Source: Novosphingobium sp. SG707 (lineage in GTDB: Bacteria > Pseudomonadota > Alphaproteobacteria > Sphingomonadales > Sphingomonadaceae). Taken from it: a stretch of 64,000 nt of DNA. The stretch is taken from positions 1 to 64,000 of the forward strand of contig NZ_JAAZQL010000013.1 in assembly GCF_012275515.1 (NCBI RefSeq), written 5' to 3'. Made by a program: the position numbers and the translations under genes. The number at the start of each line of letters is the position of its first letter. The stretch's first letter is position 1. Shown in pieces: positions 27,966 to 36,662 of this stretch. The notes under the pieces are model-generated. The model searched no databases, was not told the origin of the DNA, and saw only the letters and a program-made list of their open reading frames with translations.

Positions 27966-28891
27966 GCATATTGGCAATAGCGGGCGGGGTCGGCGGGGCC
28001 AAACTGGCGGCGGGGCTAGCGGCGGTCTTGCCTGCGGGCGAATTGACCATCGCGGTCAACACCGGCGATGATTTTGAACATATGGGCCTGACCATCTGCC
28101 CCGATATCGATTCGGTCACCTATGCCTTGGCGGGGATGAACAACCGCGAAAAGGGCTGGGGCGTCACCGGCGAGACATGGGCCTTTATGGACATGGCGGG
28201 CAAGCTGGGCGGAGAGACATGGTTTGCGCTGGGCGATCGCGATCTGGCCACGCATGTTTTGCGCACGCAGGCTTTGCGCGGGGGGCAAAGCCTCTCGGCG
28301 GTGGTGGCGCGGATGACGGCGGCGCTGGGCATTGGCCAAAGGCTCGTGCCGATGAGCGATGATCCGGTGCGCACGATTATCTCGACTGACGAGGGCGATC
28401 TGGCCTTTCAGGATTATTTCGTGCGGCGGCAATGCGCGCCGGTGTTCCGCGCGATCCGTTTCGACGGGGCGGAGCGGGCGCAGATGGCGCAGGGTTTTGC
28501 CGCCGCTCTGGCCGATCCGGGGCTGGAGGCGATTGTCTTTTGCCCTTCCAACCCGATCCTTTCGATTGCGCCGATCCTGTCGGTGCCGGGGGTGCGCGAT
28601 GCGTTGATGGGGCGGCGGGTGCCTGCCGTGGCGCTCTCGCCCTTTATTGCGGGGCAAGCGATCAAGGGGCCGGCGGCCAAGATCATGGGCGAACTGGGCC
28701 TTGGCACGACACCCGGCGCGGTGGCGGATCAATATGCCGGGCTGATCGACGGGTTGATGGTGGACAGCGCGGATGCCGGGGCGCTTGATGGCGTGGTGGT
28801 CTGCGCGACCGACACGTTGATGCGCGACCCGGCGGATCAGGCAAGGCTGGCGCGTGAAGTGCTGGGCTTTGCCCGCAAGCTGGCGGATTGA
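27962..28891 (+). CDS. cofD: 2-phospho-L-lactate transferase (CofD)
   Basis: A 309-residue enzyme that joins the guanylyl-activated three-carbon phosphoacid to FO, giving F420-0 or its dehydro form. The N-terminal AIAGGVGGAKLAAGLAAVLP and the following TIAVNTGDDFEHMGLTICPD are family signatures; DQYAGLIDGLMVDSAD is seen near the end. Length is normal. Its ATGA start overlaps the cofE stop. With cofC four bases downstream, the two successive steps are translated together. The actual donor acid (phospholactate, phosphoenolpyruvate or phosphoglycerate) cannot be told from sequence. Confidence 0.94.
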   Translation: MSILAIAGGVGGAKLAAGLAAVLPAGELTIAVNTGDDFEHMGLTICPDIDSVTYALAGMNNREKGWGVTGETWAFMDMAGKLGGETWFALGDRDLATHVLRTQALRGGQSLSAVVARMTAALGIGQRLVPMSDDPVRTIISTDEGDLAFQDYFVRRQCAPVFRAIRFDGAERAQMAQGFAAALADPGLEAIVFCPSNPILSIAPILSVPGVRDALMGRRVPAVALSPFIAGQAIKGPAAKIMGELGLGTTPGAVADQYAGLIDGLMVDSADAGALDGVVVCATDTLMRDPADQARLAREVLGFARKLAD

Positions 28892-28895
28892 GGCG

Positions 28896-29480
28896 ATGGC
28901 GCGGCCGGTCATCCTGATCCCGGTCAAACCCTTTGCGCAGGGTAAGTCGCGGCTGGCGGGCGTGATGGATGAGGCCGCGCGCGAGGCTTTGGCGCGGCGG
29001 CTGTTTGCCCATGTTCTGGGGCAGGCGAAGCAGGTTGCCGATGTGCTGGTGGTCAGCCGCGACGAGGATGCGCTGGCGCAGGCGCGCGGCGCGGGCGCGA
29101 TGGCGCTGCGCGAGACATGGGCGGGGCATAATCCGGCGCTGGCGCAGGCCTTGCTGGAACTGGACCGGATGGCGCGCGCGCCGGTGCTGATCGTCAGTTC
29201 GGATCTGCCCTTGCTGGACGCGCAGGATTTGCGTGTGATGCTGGCGCCGCCGATGGGTGTCTCGGTGATGATCGCCACCGACACGGCGGGGCAGGGGACC
29301 AATGCGCTCTATCTGGCCCATCCCGCGATCCTTGCCCTGCGCTTTGGACCGGGCAGCCGCGCCGCGCATGAGCGCGAGGCGGCGCGCGCCGGGCTGGGCT
29401 GCCGGGTGATCCGGCGCGAGGGGCTGGCGCGCGATCTGGATGTGCCGGAGGATCTTCCTATTTTGCTCTCAAGGGCATAA
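28896..29480 (+). CDS. cofC: 2-phospho-L-lactate guanylyltransferase (CofC/FbiD)
   Basis: A 194-residue nucleotidyltransferase that activates the three-carbon phosphoacid with GTP. The N-terminal ILIPVKPFAQGKSRLAG, the central VLIVSSDLPLLDAQDL, and GTNALYL, FGPGSRAAHEREA and DLDVPEDL are all conserved family segments. ATG 28896 is chosen because the protein then begins MARPVILIPVK, as in homologues; an upstream in-frame ATG would overlap cofD. It is the last gene of the F420 operon. Substrate choice among phospholactate, phosphoenolpyruvate and 3-phosphoglycerate depends on pocket residues that I cannot judge by eye. Confidence 0.92.
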   Translation: MARPVILIPVKPFAQGKSRLAGVMDEAAREALARRLFAHVLGQAKQVADVLVVSRDEDALAQARGAGAMALRETWAGHNPALAQALLELDRMARAPVLIVSSDLPLLDAQDLRVMLAPPMGVSVMIATDTAGQGTNALYLAHPAILALRFGPGSRAAHEREAARAGLGCRVIRREGLARDLDVPEDLPILLSRA

Positions 29481-29509
29481 TTGGCTTGTGTGATCCGGGC
29501 TGGAATGCC

Positions 29510-29531
29510 TATAATTCTGCATCACAGTATA
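29510..29531 (+). promoter_or_regulatory. Promoter with operator-like site for the thiolase gene
   Basis: A consensus -10 TATAAT (29510-29515) is followed two bases later by TGCATCACAGTATA (29518-29531), a degenerate member of the TGCAC-N4-GTGCA family with three arm mismatches. TTGTGT at 29486-29491 could be a -35 with an 18-base spacer. GAGAGGATGAGGC precedes ATG 29555. Confidence 0.5.
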
Positions 29532-29554
29532 GATTCATAAAGAGAGGATGAGGC

Positions 29555-30727
29555 ATGGCGGAAGCCTATATCGTGGCCGTGGCGCGTTCGGCCGGGGGCA
29601 AGCGCGGCGGGCGGCTGGCCGGGGTGCATCCGGCGGATCTGGCCGGGCGGGTGTTGGCCGGTTTGATCGACCGGGCGGGGGTTGATCCCGCGCTGGTCGA
29701 GGATGTCATCATGGGCTGCGCCTGCCCTGGCGGTGAGCAGGGCGCCAATATCGCCCGCAACGCGGTGCTGGCGGGCGGATTGCCCGAATCGGTGCCCGGC
29801 ACGCATGTTGACCGCCAATGCGGATCGAGCCAGCAGGCCGTCCACTTTGCCGCCGCCACGGTCATGGCGGGGGTGATGGACGTGGTGATCGCGGCGGGCG
29901 TCGAGAGCATGACCCGCGTGCCGATGGGCCTGCCCTGGACGCTGGCGGCCAAGCATGGTTTCGGCACATACCGCAGCCCCGGCATCGAGGCGCGCTATCC
30001 CGACACGCCCTTCAGCCAGTTTGGCGGGGCCGAAATGCTGGCCAAGAAATATGGCCTGACGCGCGATGTGCTGGATGCCTATGCGCTGGAAAGTCATCGC
30101 CGCGCCGCCGCCGCGACAGCAGAGGGCAAGTTTGACGCCGAAATCATCCCGCTGGAAGTGGTCACGCCCGAAGGTGAGACGGTGATCCACAAGACCGACG
30201 AAGGCATCCGCGCCGATGCCAGCCTCGAAAAGATCAGCAGCGTCAAATTGCTGACCGAGGGCGGCGTCATCAGCGCGGCCAATGCCAGCCAGATCTGCGA
30301 CGGCGCGGCAGCGGTGCTGGTGGTCAACGAACGGGGGCTGAAGGCTTTGGGGTTGAAGCCCTTGGCCCGCATCCATCAGATGACCGTCCTTGGCCATGAT
30401 CCCGTCATCATGCTCGAAGCCCCGATCCCGGCCACCCAGCGCGCTCTGGCCAAGGCGGGTATGGGGATCGGAGACATCGACCTCTATGAAGTCAACGAGG
30501 CCTTTGCCCCGGTGCCTTTGGCTTGGGCGCAGGCGCTGGGTGCCGATACGGCGCGGATGAATGTGCATGGCGGGGCGATCGCGCTGGGGCATCCTTTGGG
30601 CGGGTCGGGTGCGAAGTTGATGGCGACCCTTGTCAGTGCCCTGCATTCGACCGGGGGGCGTTATGGCTTGCAGACCATGTGTGAGGCGGGCGGGATGGCC
30701 AATGTGACGATTGTGGAGAGGTTGTAA
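29555..30727 (+). CDS. Acetyl-CoA C-acyltransferase (thiolase) 1
   Basis: A 390-residue canonical thiolase. The nucleophile is C89 in DRQCGSSQQAV, the conserved NEAFA and GGAIALGHPLGGSG loops are present, and the second Cys is in GLQTMCEAGG. It cleaves 3-ketoacyl-CoA with CoA, closing a beta-oxidation round. It has its own promoter 24 bases upstream and is followed by a strong terminator. It differs from the thiolase at 36714 (C88), so two branches or chain lengths may be served. Confidence 0.93.
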   Translation: MAEAYIVAVARSAGGKRGGRLAGVHPADLAGRVLAGLIDRAGVDPALVEDVIMGCACPGGEQGANIARNAVLAGGLPESVPGTHVDRQCGSSQQAVHFAAATVMAGVMDVVIAAGVESMTRVPMGLPWTLAAKHGFGTYRSPGIEARYPDTPFSQFGGAEMLAKKYGLTRDVLDAYALESHRRAAAATAEGKFDAEIIPLEVVTPEGETVIHKTDEGIRADASLEKISSVKLLTEGGVISAANASQICDGAAAVLVVNERGLKALGLKPLARIHQMTVLGHDPVIMLEAPIPATQRALAKAGMGIGDIDLYEVNEAFAPVPLAWAQALGADTARMNVHGGAIALGHPLGGSGAKLMATLVSALHSTGGRYGLQTMCEAGGMANVTIVERL

Positions 30728-30736
30728 GAAGGGGAG

Positions 30737-30953
30737 TTTGCCTCCGGCGGGCAAAGGGGCTTGGCCCCTTTGCAATCCCGTTAATGGGTGAAATGGCCGC
30801 CTTGGTGGGTGGAATAATGAAAGCCTGCGGCGCGGTAAGGGCACCCCTCTCCGCGCCGCAGGCTTTATCATTTCAACGCCGCGTCCGACACAAAACGCTG
30901 AACACAACACGCAACGCAGACAGTAACGGGAGCGCGAGGGTCTAGACCCTCGC
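30737..30953 (-). repeat. Dispersed intergenic repeat, copy B, inverted relative to copy A
   Basis: The gene-free stretch 30728-30969 carries the three blocks of copy A in inverted orientation: 30737-30758 (22 bp) with 30766-30780 (15 bp), the hairpin AAAGCCTGCGGCGCGG at 30820-30835 with its perfect complement at 30851-30866, and 30919-30940 (22 bp). The last block runs into a perfect 20-bp palindrome, GCGAGGGTCTAGACCCTCGC, at 30934-30953. Sequence between the blocks is not conserved. No ORF is supported here. Confidence 0.8.
30751..30773 (+). terminator. Strong hairpin after thiolase 1
   Basis: GCAAAGGGGC (30751-30760) pairs with GCCCCTTTGC (30764-30773) around a 3-base loop, 24 bases after the thiolase stop. 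It is also block 3 of the dispersed repeat (copy B). Confidence 0.65.
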
Positions 30954-30969
30954 ACCTAAAACCCTTTCT

Positions 30970-32625
30970 TCAATTCCCGCCATCCAGCAACCGCCGCGCA
31001 ATCACCTGCGCCTGAATCTCGCCCGCGCCTTCAAAGATGTTCAAAATCCGCGCATCGGCCAGCAGGCGGCTGACGACATATTCCATGGCGAAACCGTTGC
31101 CGCCGTGGATCTGCAAGGCATTGTCCGCCGCCGCCCAAGCCACGCGCGCACCGATCAGCTTGGCCATGCCGGCTTCAAGGTCGCATCGCTTGCCTTCGTC
31201 CTTGCGGCGGGCGGCGAAATAGGTGAGCTGGCGCGCGCCCATGATTTCCGCCGCCATCATCGCCAGCTTGTTGGCCACGCGGGGGAATTCGATGATCGGG
31301 CGCCCGAATTGCTTGCGGTCCATCGCATAGGCAAGGCCCACGTCGAGCGAGGCCTGCGCCACGCCGATGGCGCGCGCGGCGGTCTGGATGCGCGCGCTTT
31401 CAAACGTGGCCATCAATTGCTTGAAGCCTTGCCCCTCGACCCCGCCCAGCAGGTTTTCGGCGGGGACGCGGAAATCGTCGAAGCCGATTTCGTATTCCTT
31501 CATGCCGCGATAGCCGATCACGCCGATCTCGCCCCCGCTCATGCCGGGGCTGGGGAAGGGGTTGGCCTCATCGCCGCGCATTTTAGGCGCGATCAGCATC
31601 GACAGACCGCTGTGGTTGCGCGTTTCCGGATTGGTGCGCACCAGCAGCGTCATCACATCGGCGCGGGCGGCATGGGTGATCCATGTCTTGTTGCCGCTGA
31701 TGCTGTATTCCTCGCCGTTCAGCGTGGCGCGGGTCCGCAAAGAACCCAGATCCGAACCCGTGTCCGGCTCGGTAAACACGGCGGTGGGCAGGATCGCCGC
31801 GCTGGCGATTTGCGGCAACCAATGCTGCTTCTGCTCCAACGTGCCGCCGGTCAGGATCAGTTCGGCGGCGATTTCGGACCGCGTGGCCAGCGAGCCGACC
31901 CCGATCCACCCGCGCGACAATTCTTCGGACACCACGCACATCGCGGTCTTGCCCATGCCCAGCCCGCCGAATTCCTCAGGGATGGTCATGGCGAACACGC
32001 CCATCTCGCCCAGTTCGTCGACCAGTTCGATGGGGATCAATTCGTCCTTCAAATGCCATTCGTGAGCATGGGGCGCGACCTTGTCATTCGAGAGGGCAAA
32101 GAATTGATCGCGGATCAGGGTGAGCGTTTCATCGAGCCCGCAATTTTCCAAAGTCACCCGCCCGCGCGCATCCATTAGGTGGCGCGCGATGGCGGTTTTG
32201 ACCTCTTGCGTCCCGCCCTCGCGGATCAGGCGGGTCAGGGCGGGGGCGTCGAGCGCATCGGCATGATCGCAGAGGTCAGCAGGGCGGATCACCTCGCCCT
32301 GATTCATCGCGATGCCGCCGCGCATCTGCGCGCCATATTCGGCAAACAGCAATTGGGCGAGCAGGGCCTCGACCTCGGTAAATTCCCCGGCCTGCTCCAG
32401 CGCGGCGGCCCATGTGGAAACCTCGCGCAGCAATTCGGCATAGGAGGCATACCAGCCAAAGCCATGGACGATATGCTGCTCTACATCGGCGGCAACACGG
32501 TCCACCTTGCCCTCGGGCGTGGCGATGCGGGCCTTCACCTGCGGCTGGGCATGGGCGACAAAAGCCGCTGCCGCATCCGCCGCCTGGGAAAGCAGGGCGG
32601 TCAGCCCCGGCAGAATAAGCGTCAT
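30970..32625 (-). CDS. Acyl-CoA dehydrogenase with N-terminal extension
   Basis: 551 residues, about 150 longer than a typical acyl-CoA dehydrogenase. The first ~150 residues are an all-helical extension (MTLILPGLTALLSQAADAAA and following) as in a recognised long subgroup. The dehydrogenase proper has TAVFTEPDTGSDLGSLRTRA, RKQFGRPIIEFPRVANKLA, and the catalytic Glu in NIFEGAGEIQ. It introduces a double bond into an acyl-CoA and passes electrons to ETF. Its ATG overlaps the TGA of the crotonase upstream (ATGA). It is the last gene of the four-gene minus operon starting at 35526. Confidence 0.9.
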   Translation of the reverse strand: MTLILPGLTALLSQAADAAAAFVAHAQPQVKARIATPEGKVDRVAADVEQHIVHGFGWYASYAELLREVSTWAAALEQAGEFTEVEALLAQLLFAEYGAQMRGGIAMNQGEVIRPADLCDHADALDAPALTRLIREGGTQEVKTAIARHLMDARGRVTLENCGLDETLTLIRDQFFALSNDKVAPHAHEWHLKDELIPIELVDELGEMGVFAMTIPEEFGGLGMGKTAMCVVSEELSRGWIGVGSLATRSEIAAELILTGGTLEQKQHWLPQIASAAILPTAVFTEPDTGSDLGSLRTRATLNGEEYSISGNKTWITHAARADVMTLLVRTNPETRNHSGLSMLIAPKMRGDEANPFPSPGMSGGEIGVIGYRGMKEYEIGFDDFRVPAENLLGGVEGQGFKQLMATFESARIQTAARAIGVAQASLDVGLAYAMDRKQFGRPIIEFPRVANKLAMMAAEIMGARQLTYFAARRKDEGKRCDLEAGMAKLIGARVAWAAADNALQIHGGNGFAMEYVVSRLLADARILNIFEGAGEIQAQVIARRLLDGGN

Positions 32626-33485
32626 TCCTTATCCCCCGCCTGCTTCTTGTTGGCCGCCGCCATCGCCTTGGAGTCAAGCCCGCCGACAAGATGGCCCGTC
32701 ATCAATTGATTATGCGCATGGGCCAGATGGTGCATGTGGAACACGCCATCCATCGCCTGACGCTTGCCGCGCAGATCCTCTACGAAATTGAACGCCTGCT
32801 TGGTCAGCGCCATGCCGAAACGGTCGCGTTCGACCAGTTCGGCGGCGATCTTGGCGACTTCCTCGCGCAGGGTTTCGCGCGGGTGGATTTCGTTGACCAT
32901 GCCGAACTGATAGGCGCGCGCGGCCGGCATCCGGCGGCCCAGCAGGAGCAATTCACGCGCCACGCGGGGCGGCAATTCAAACGCATGGGCGAAATATTCC
33001 ACGCCCGGCTGCGCCATGCGCAACACCGGGTCCTGAAAGAACGCATCCTCCGACGCGATGATCAGGTCGCACACCCACGCCAGCATCAGCCCGCCCGCAA
33101 TGCACGCGCCCTGCACCATGGCGATCATCGGTTTGGGAATCTCCTGCCAGCGGCGGCACAGGCCCAGATAGCCGTCCTGCTCCAGCACATATTGCCGCTC
33201 GGCCCCTCCCTTGTTGGTGTGGTCCCACCACATCGTCGTGCGGTGGCGCGGCATGTGGCTGTCCTTGTCGGGAGTGCCGATGTCGTGGCCTGCGGAAAAA
33301 TGCTTCCCCTCGCCGCCCAGCACGATGACCTTGACCTCATCATCCTCGACCGCGCGTTTGAACGCATCGTCCAGTTGGCCCAGCAGGCGATAGTTCTGCG
33401 CATTGGAATATTGCGGGCGGTTCAGCATCACCCATGCCACGCCATCGGTGACGTTATAGGTGACGAATTCGGGTTCCTCGCTCAT
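32622..33485 (-). CDS. Enoyl-CoA hydratase/isomerase family protein (divergent)
   Basis: A 287-residue crotonase-fold protein: FSAGHDIG forms the first oxyanion segment and GACIAGGLMLAWVCD the second. The two hydratase glutamates are missing (Met in GGLMLAW; the later site reads FFQDPVLRMAQPG), so simple hydration is doubtful. ATG 33485 is chosen (MSEEPEFVTYNV) over an upstream reading that would overlap the SDR gene. It is in an operon with an SDR and a CaiB transferase upstream and a dehydrogenase downstream, and is probably an isomerase, hydrolase or specialised lyase on a CoA ester. Confidence 0.83.
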   Translation of the reverse strand: MSEEPEFVTYNVTDGVAWVMLNRPQYSNAQNYRLLGQLDDAFKRAVEDDEVKVIVLGGEGKHFSAGHDIGTPDKDSHMPRHRTTMWWDHTNKGGAERQYVLEQDGYLGLCRRWQEIPKPMIAMVQGACIAGGLMLAWVCDLIIASEDAFFQDPVLRMAQPGVEYFAHAFELPPRVARELLLLGRRMPAARAYQFGMVNEIHPRETLREEVAKIAAELVERDRFGMALTKQAFNFVEDLRGKRQAMDGVFHMHHLAHAHNQLMTGHLVGGLDSKAMAAANKKQAGDKE

Positions 33486-33499
33486 CGGCTCTATCCCCC

Positions 33500-34282
33500 T
33501 CAACGCGGCGCCATGCGGATGCCGCCGTCCAGCCGGACATCCTCGCCGTTCCAATAATCGTTCTCGATCATGGCCAGCGCCATGGCGGCAAATTCGGGCG
33601 GGCGGCCAAAACGCTTGGGGAAGGGCACGCTGGCGGCCAGCGATTGCTTCACCGCATCGGCCGCGCGCGCCATCAAGGGCGTGTCGAAAATGCCCGGCAG
33701 GATGCAGTTCACCCGGATGCCATCGTTCATCAGATCGCGCGCCATCGGTAGCGTCAGGCTGACGATCCCGCCCTTGGAGGCGGCATAGGCGGCCTGGCCG
33801 ATCTGACCATCCTCTGCGGCCACGCTGCCGGTGTTGATGATGACGCCGCGCGCGCCATCCTCCAGCGGCGAGAGATCCAGCATACCGCGCGCCGATTTGG
33901 CGCAGCAGCGGAAGGTGCCGATCAGGTTGATCTGGATGATCCGCTCGAACTGGTCGGTGGGGAAGGCTTTGGTTTCGCCGGTCGCCTTGTCACGCGAGGC
34001 GGTTTTGATGACATTGCCGGTGCCCGCGCAATTCACAAGGATGCGCTCCTGCCCATGGGCCTCGCGCGCCTTGGCGAAACCTGCATCCACGCTGGCCTCG
34101 TCGATCACATCCACCTTGCAGAACAGGCCGCCGATGTCGGCCGCGACTTTTTCGCCGGTTTCCTCGTTGAAATCGAACAGGGCGACCTTGACCCCTTTGG
34201 CCGCCAAGGCGCGCGCCGTGGCCTCGCCAAGGCCCGAGGCGCCGCCGGTGACAATGGCCGAAACGCTGGTGTCGAGTTGCAT
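33500..34282 (-). CDS. SDR-family dehydrogenase, 3-hydroxyacyl-CoA dehydrogenase type 2-like
   Basis: 260 residues. The cofactor motif is TGGASGLGEATARAL, Asp41 in ALFDFNEETG indicates NAD(H), the catalytic Ser is in NTGSVAA, and Tyr-Lys is in YAASKGG. The overall pattern, with DLSPLEDGARGVIINTGSVAA and MARDLMNDGIRVNCILPG, resembles the HSD10 type, which oxidises 3-hydroxyacyl-CoAs, often branched ones, and hydroxysteroids. ATG 34282 follows GAGGAGAG. It lies between the CoA-transferase and crotonase genes of the four-gene operon. Confidence 0.9.
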   Translation of the reverse strand: MQLDTSVSAIVTGGASGLGEATARALAAKGVKVALFDFNEETGEKVAADIGGLFCKVDVIDEASVDAGFAKAREAHGQERILVNCAGTGNVIKTASRDKATGETKAFPTDQFERIIQINLIGTFRCCAKSARGMLDLSPLEDGARGVIINTGSVAAEDGQIGQAAYAASKGGIVSLTLPMARDLMNDGIRVNCILPGIFDTPLMARAADAVKQSLAASVPFPKRFGRPPEFAAMALAMIENDYWNGEDVRLDGGIRMAPR

Positions 34283-34293
34283 CAATTCTCTCC

Positions 34294-35526
34294 TCAAGCC
34301 TTGCGCTGGGCAATGACGCCATCGGCGGACAGCGCATCAAGCGCCTCCTCCGTCATGGGCAGCCAGTCCCGCAGGATCTCGTTGGTATGCTCGCCCACGC
34401 GGGGGGGCTGGCGGCGGTAATCGGCGGGCGTGGCGGACAGCTTGCCCGGATAGGTGACAGTGGGGATTTCCACCCCATCCTCGCGCGTGAAGCGGTGGAC
34501 GGTGCCGCGCGCTTCGATAAAGGGGTCTTCGAACACGTCCTTGATGGTGTTGACCGGGCCGGAGGGCACGCCACAGGCCTCGAAACGGTCGATCAGGCTG
34601 TTGCGCGTGTGGGGACGGACCAGATCCTGCACGATGGCCTCAATCGCATCGCGGTTGATCAGGCGCGCGCGGCTGGTGGCGAAACGCGGATCATCGGCCA
34701 GATGGGCGGCGTCCATTTCGACGCAGAGCGCGCGGAACTGTCGGTCATTGCCCACCGCGATAATCATCACGCCATCGGCCACTTCAAAGGTCTTGTACGG
34801 CACCACCGTGGGATGGCGATTGCCCAGCCGCCCCGGAACGACCCCGCCCACCAGCCAGTTCGAACCCTGATTGGCCAGCATGGCGATTTGCGTGTCGAGC
34901 AGGGAAATGTCGATCTGCTGCCCTTCGCCGGTGCGTTCGGCATGGCGCAGCGCGGCCAGGATCGAGACGGTGGCATACATGCCGGTGGACAGGTCCGCCA
35001 TGGCCACGCCCGCGCGCAGCGGTCCGCCATCCTCTTCGCCGGTGATCGACATGAAGCCGCCCATGCCCTGCGCGATGAAATCATAGCCGCCGCGTTTGGT
35101 ATAGGGCCCGGTCTGGCCAAAGCCGGTGATCGAGCAATAGACCGCGCGCGGGTTGATCGCCTTCAGGCTTTCATAATCCAGCCCGTATTTCTTCAGCCCG
35201 CCGACCTTGAAATTTTCCACGATAATGTCGGCCCGCGCCGCCAGATCGCGGATCAGCGCCGCGCCATCGGGATGGGCCAGATTGATTGCGGCCGACCTCT
35301 TGTTGCGATTGGCGCAGAGGTAATAGGCGCTCTCGCCCAGTTCGGGCGCGCCATCGGGGCCGATCAGATTGGGCGGGCCCCAAGCGCGCGTATCGTCGCC
35401 CGCGCCGGGCAATTCGATCTTGATCACATCGGCGCCGAAATCGGCCAGAATCTGCGTTGACCACGGCCCGGCCAGCACGCGCGACAGGTCCAGCACCCGC
35501 ACGCCATCAAGCGCGCGCGCGCTCAT
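34294..35526 (-). CDS. CaiB/BaiF family CoA-transferase
   Basis: A 410-residue class III CoA-transferase. The N-terminus is VRVLDLSRVLAGPWSTQILADFGADVIKIE, the body has NRNKRSAAINL and GFGQTGPYTKRGGYDF, and the catalytic Asp is in DISLLDTQIAM. The C-terminal PRVGEHTNEIL is typical. It resembles the succinyl-CoA-dependent carboxylate CoA-transferases more than the racemases. It would activate or exchange an acid without ATP. It is the first gene of the minus operon 35526-30970, with a readable promoter/operator at 35646-35691. Confidence 0.92.
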   Translation of the reverse strand: MSARALDGVRVLDLSRVLAGPWSTQILADFGADVIKIELPGAGDDTRAWGPPNLIGPDGAPELGESAYYLCANRNKRSAAINLAHPDGAALIRDLAARADIIVENFKVGGLKKYGLDYESLKAINPRAVYCSITGFGQTGPYTKRGGYDFIAQGMGGFMSITGEEDGGPLRAGVAMADLSTGMYATVSILAALRHAERTGEGQQIDISLLDTQIAMLANQGSNWLVGGVVPGRLGNRHPTVVPYKTFEVADGVMIIAVGNDRQFRALCVEMDAAHLADDPRFATSRARLINRDAIEAIVQDLVRPHTRNSLIDRFEACGVPSGPVNTIKDVFEDPFIEARGTVHRFTREDGVEIPTVTYPGKLSATPADYRRQPPRVGEHTNEILRDWLPMTEEALDALSADGVIAQRKA

Positions 35527-35645
35527 GCGGGATGTCCGTTATATGTGGTGATAAGGGGCACGCGCCTGTCTCTCCCGTCCTGATTCTGATCTGTGGACTT
35601 GTTGTTCCTGCGATAGACTCTGGCGCGCGCGAGGGCAAGATATTT

Positions 35646-35691
35646 TGCACTAAGGGTTACTTTTGATTTTGGCCGATGGGCGTTGGCGCAA
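35646..35691 (-). promoter_or_regulatory. Minus-strand promoter and operator for the CoA-transferase operon
   Basis: On the minus strand, TTGCGC (35691-35686), a 17-base spacer and AATCAA (35668-35663) form a promoter. Three bases further is TAACCCTTAGTGCA (35659-35646), a member of the recurrent palindrome. The spacing from -10 to operator equals that at the TonB receptor gene. Confidence 0.5.
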
Positions 35692-35744
35692 CAGGATTTG
35701 CGATGAAAACACTGGAATTCCGGCTTACTTATGGGCAAGATTCC

Positions 35745-35758
35745 TGTACTCTTGTGCA
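35745..35758 (+). promoter_or_regulatory. Operator upstream of the DMT transporter
   Basis: TGTACTCTTGTGCA matches the TGCAC-N4-GTGCA form with one arm change, 22 bases before ATG 35781 and directly after AAGATTCC (possible -10). The region 35527-35780 contains this and the divergent site, and no gene. Confidence 0.5.
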
Positions 35759-35780
35759 AATATCATAAAGGGATGGGATC

Positions 35781-36647
35781 ATGGAGCAGCAGCACCCGCA
35801 TATGGGCGCATCGGGATTGGCGGTGGCGCTGCTGGTCAATGTGCTGTTTGCGGCCAATGTCATCGCGATGAAGGTGGTGGTCGATGCCACCTCGCCGCTG
35901 TGGTCGATTGCGGCGCGCATGGGGGTGGTGGCGCTGGTCTGTGCGCCGTGGTTTCGTCTGCCGCGCGGGCGGGTGAAGGTGATTGCGGCCTATGGCGTGC
36001 TCAATGGCGGGCTGTTCCTGCTTTTGATGAATCTGGCGCTGCATTTGGCCACCAACGTCGGTGCGCTGGCGATTGTGGGACAGCTCAGCGTGCCTTTCTC
36101 GCTTTTGCTGGGCGCGATTGTGCTCAAGGAAAGGCTCTCGCCCGCGCGCGGGGTTGGGGTGGCGCTGGCGATTATCGGCGTGCTGGTGCTGGGCTTTGAT
36201 CCGCGCATTGCCGGGGAATTGCCCGCCGTGCTGGTAATGGCGGGGGCGGCGATGGTTTGGGGCGGGGCGGCGCTGATCCAGCGGCGGCTGGGCGGGATCG
36301 GGGTGATGACCATTCAGGCGTGGAACGGGCTGATGGGGCTGGTCATGCTGGCGCCCTTTGCCGCGATGTTTGAGGCGGATAAATTCGGCCGCCTGTTCGC
36401 CATGCCCATGCCTGCTATGGGCTGGTTCGCCTTTACCAGCCTCGGTTCGACCGTGCTGGGGCAGGGGGCGCTGGCATGGCTGCTGCAACGCCATCCGATC
36501 AATGCGGTGATGCCGCTGATGCTGGCGGCGCCGGTGCTGGCGACCTGTTTTTCCGCGCTCTATTTCCATTCGCCGATCACGGCGATGATGGCGCTGGGCG
36601 GGGGGATCACGCTGGTGGGTGTGGCGATCATCGCCAAGGTAAAGTGA
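35781..36647 (+). CDS. EamA/DMT-family transporter
   Basis: A 288-residue inner-membrane protein with about ten hydrophobic helices in two EamA repeats. The first repeat begins at GLAVALLVNVLFAANVIAMKV and the second near LPAVLVMAGAAMVWGGAALIQRR. Transporters of this type export or exchange metabolites such as amino acids or organic acids; the substrate is not inferable. It stands alone between the divergent CoA-transferase operon and a terminator, and has its own copy of the shared operator, which places it in the presumed regulon. Confidence 0.9.
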   Translation: MEQQHPHMGASGLAVALLVNVLFAANVIAMKVVVDATSPLWSIAARMGVVALVCAPWFRLPRGRVKVIAAYGVLNGGLFLLLMNLALHLATNVGALAIVGQLSVPFSLLLGAIVLKERLSPARGVGVALAIIGVLVLGFDPRIAGELPAVLVMAGAAMVWGGAALIQRRLGGIGVMTIQAWNGLMGLVMLAPFAAMFEADKFGRLFAMPMPAMGWFAFTSLGSTVLGQGALAWLLQRHPINAVMPLMLAAPVLATCFSALYFHSPITAMMALGGGITLVGVAIIAKVK

Positions 36648-36662
36648 AATGGGGCAAAATGA

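Noticed and set aside
30969-36647. CRISPR or tandem-repeat array
   Set aside because: No regularly spaced repeats were seen here or elsewhere in the window; only the paired hairpins and the operator family recur.
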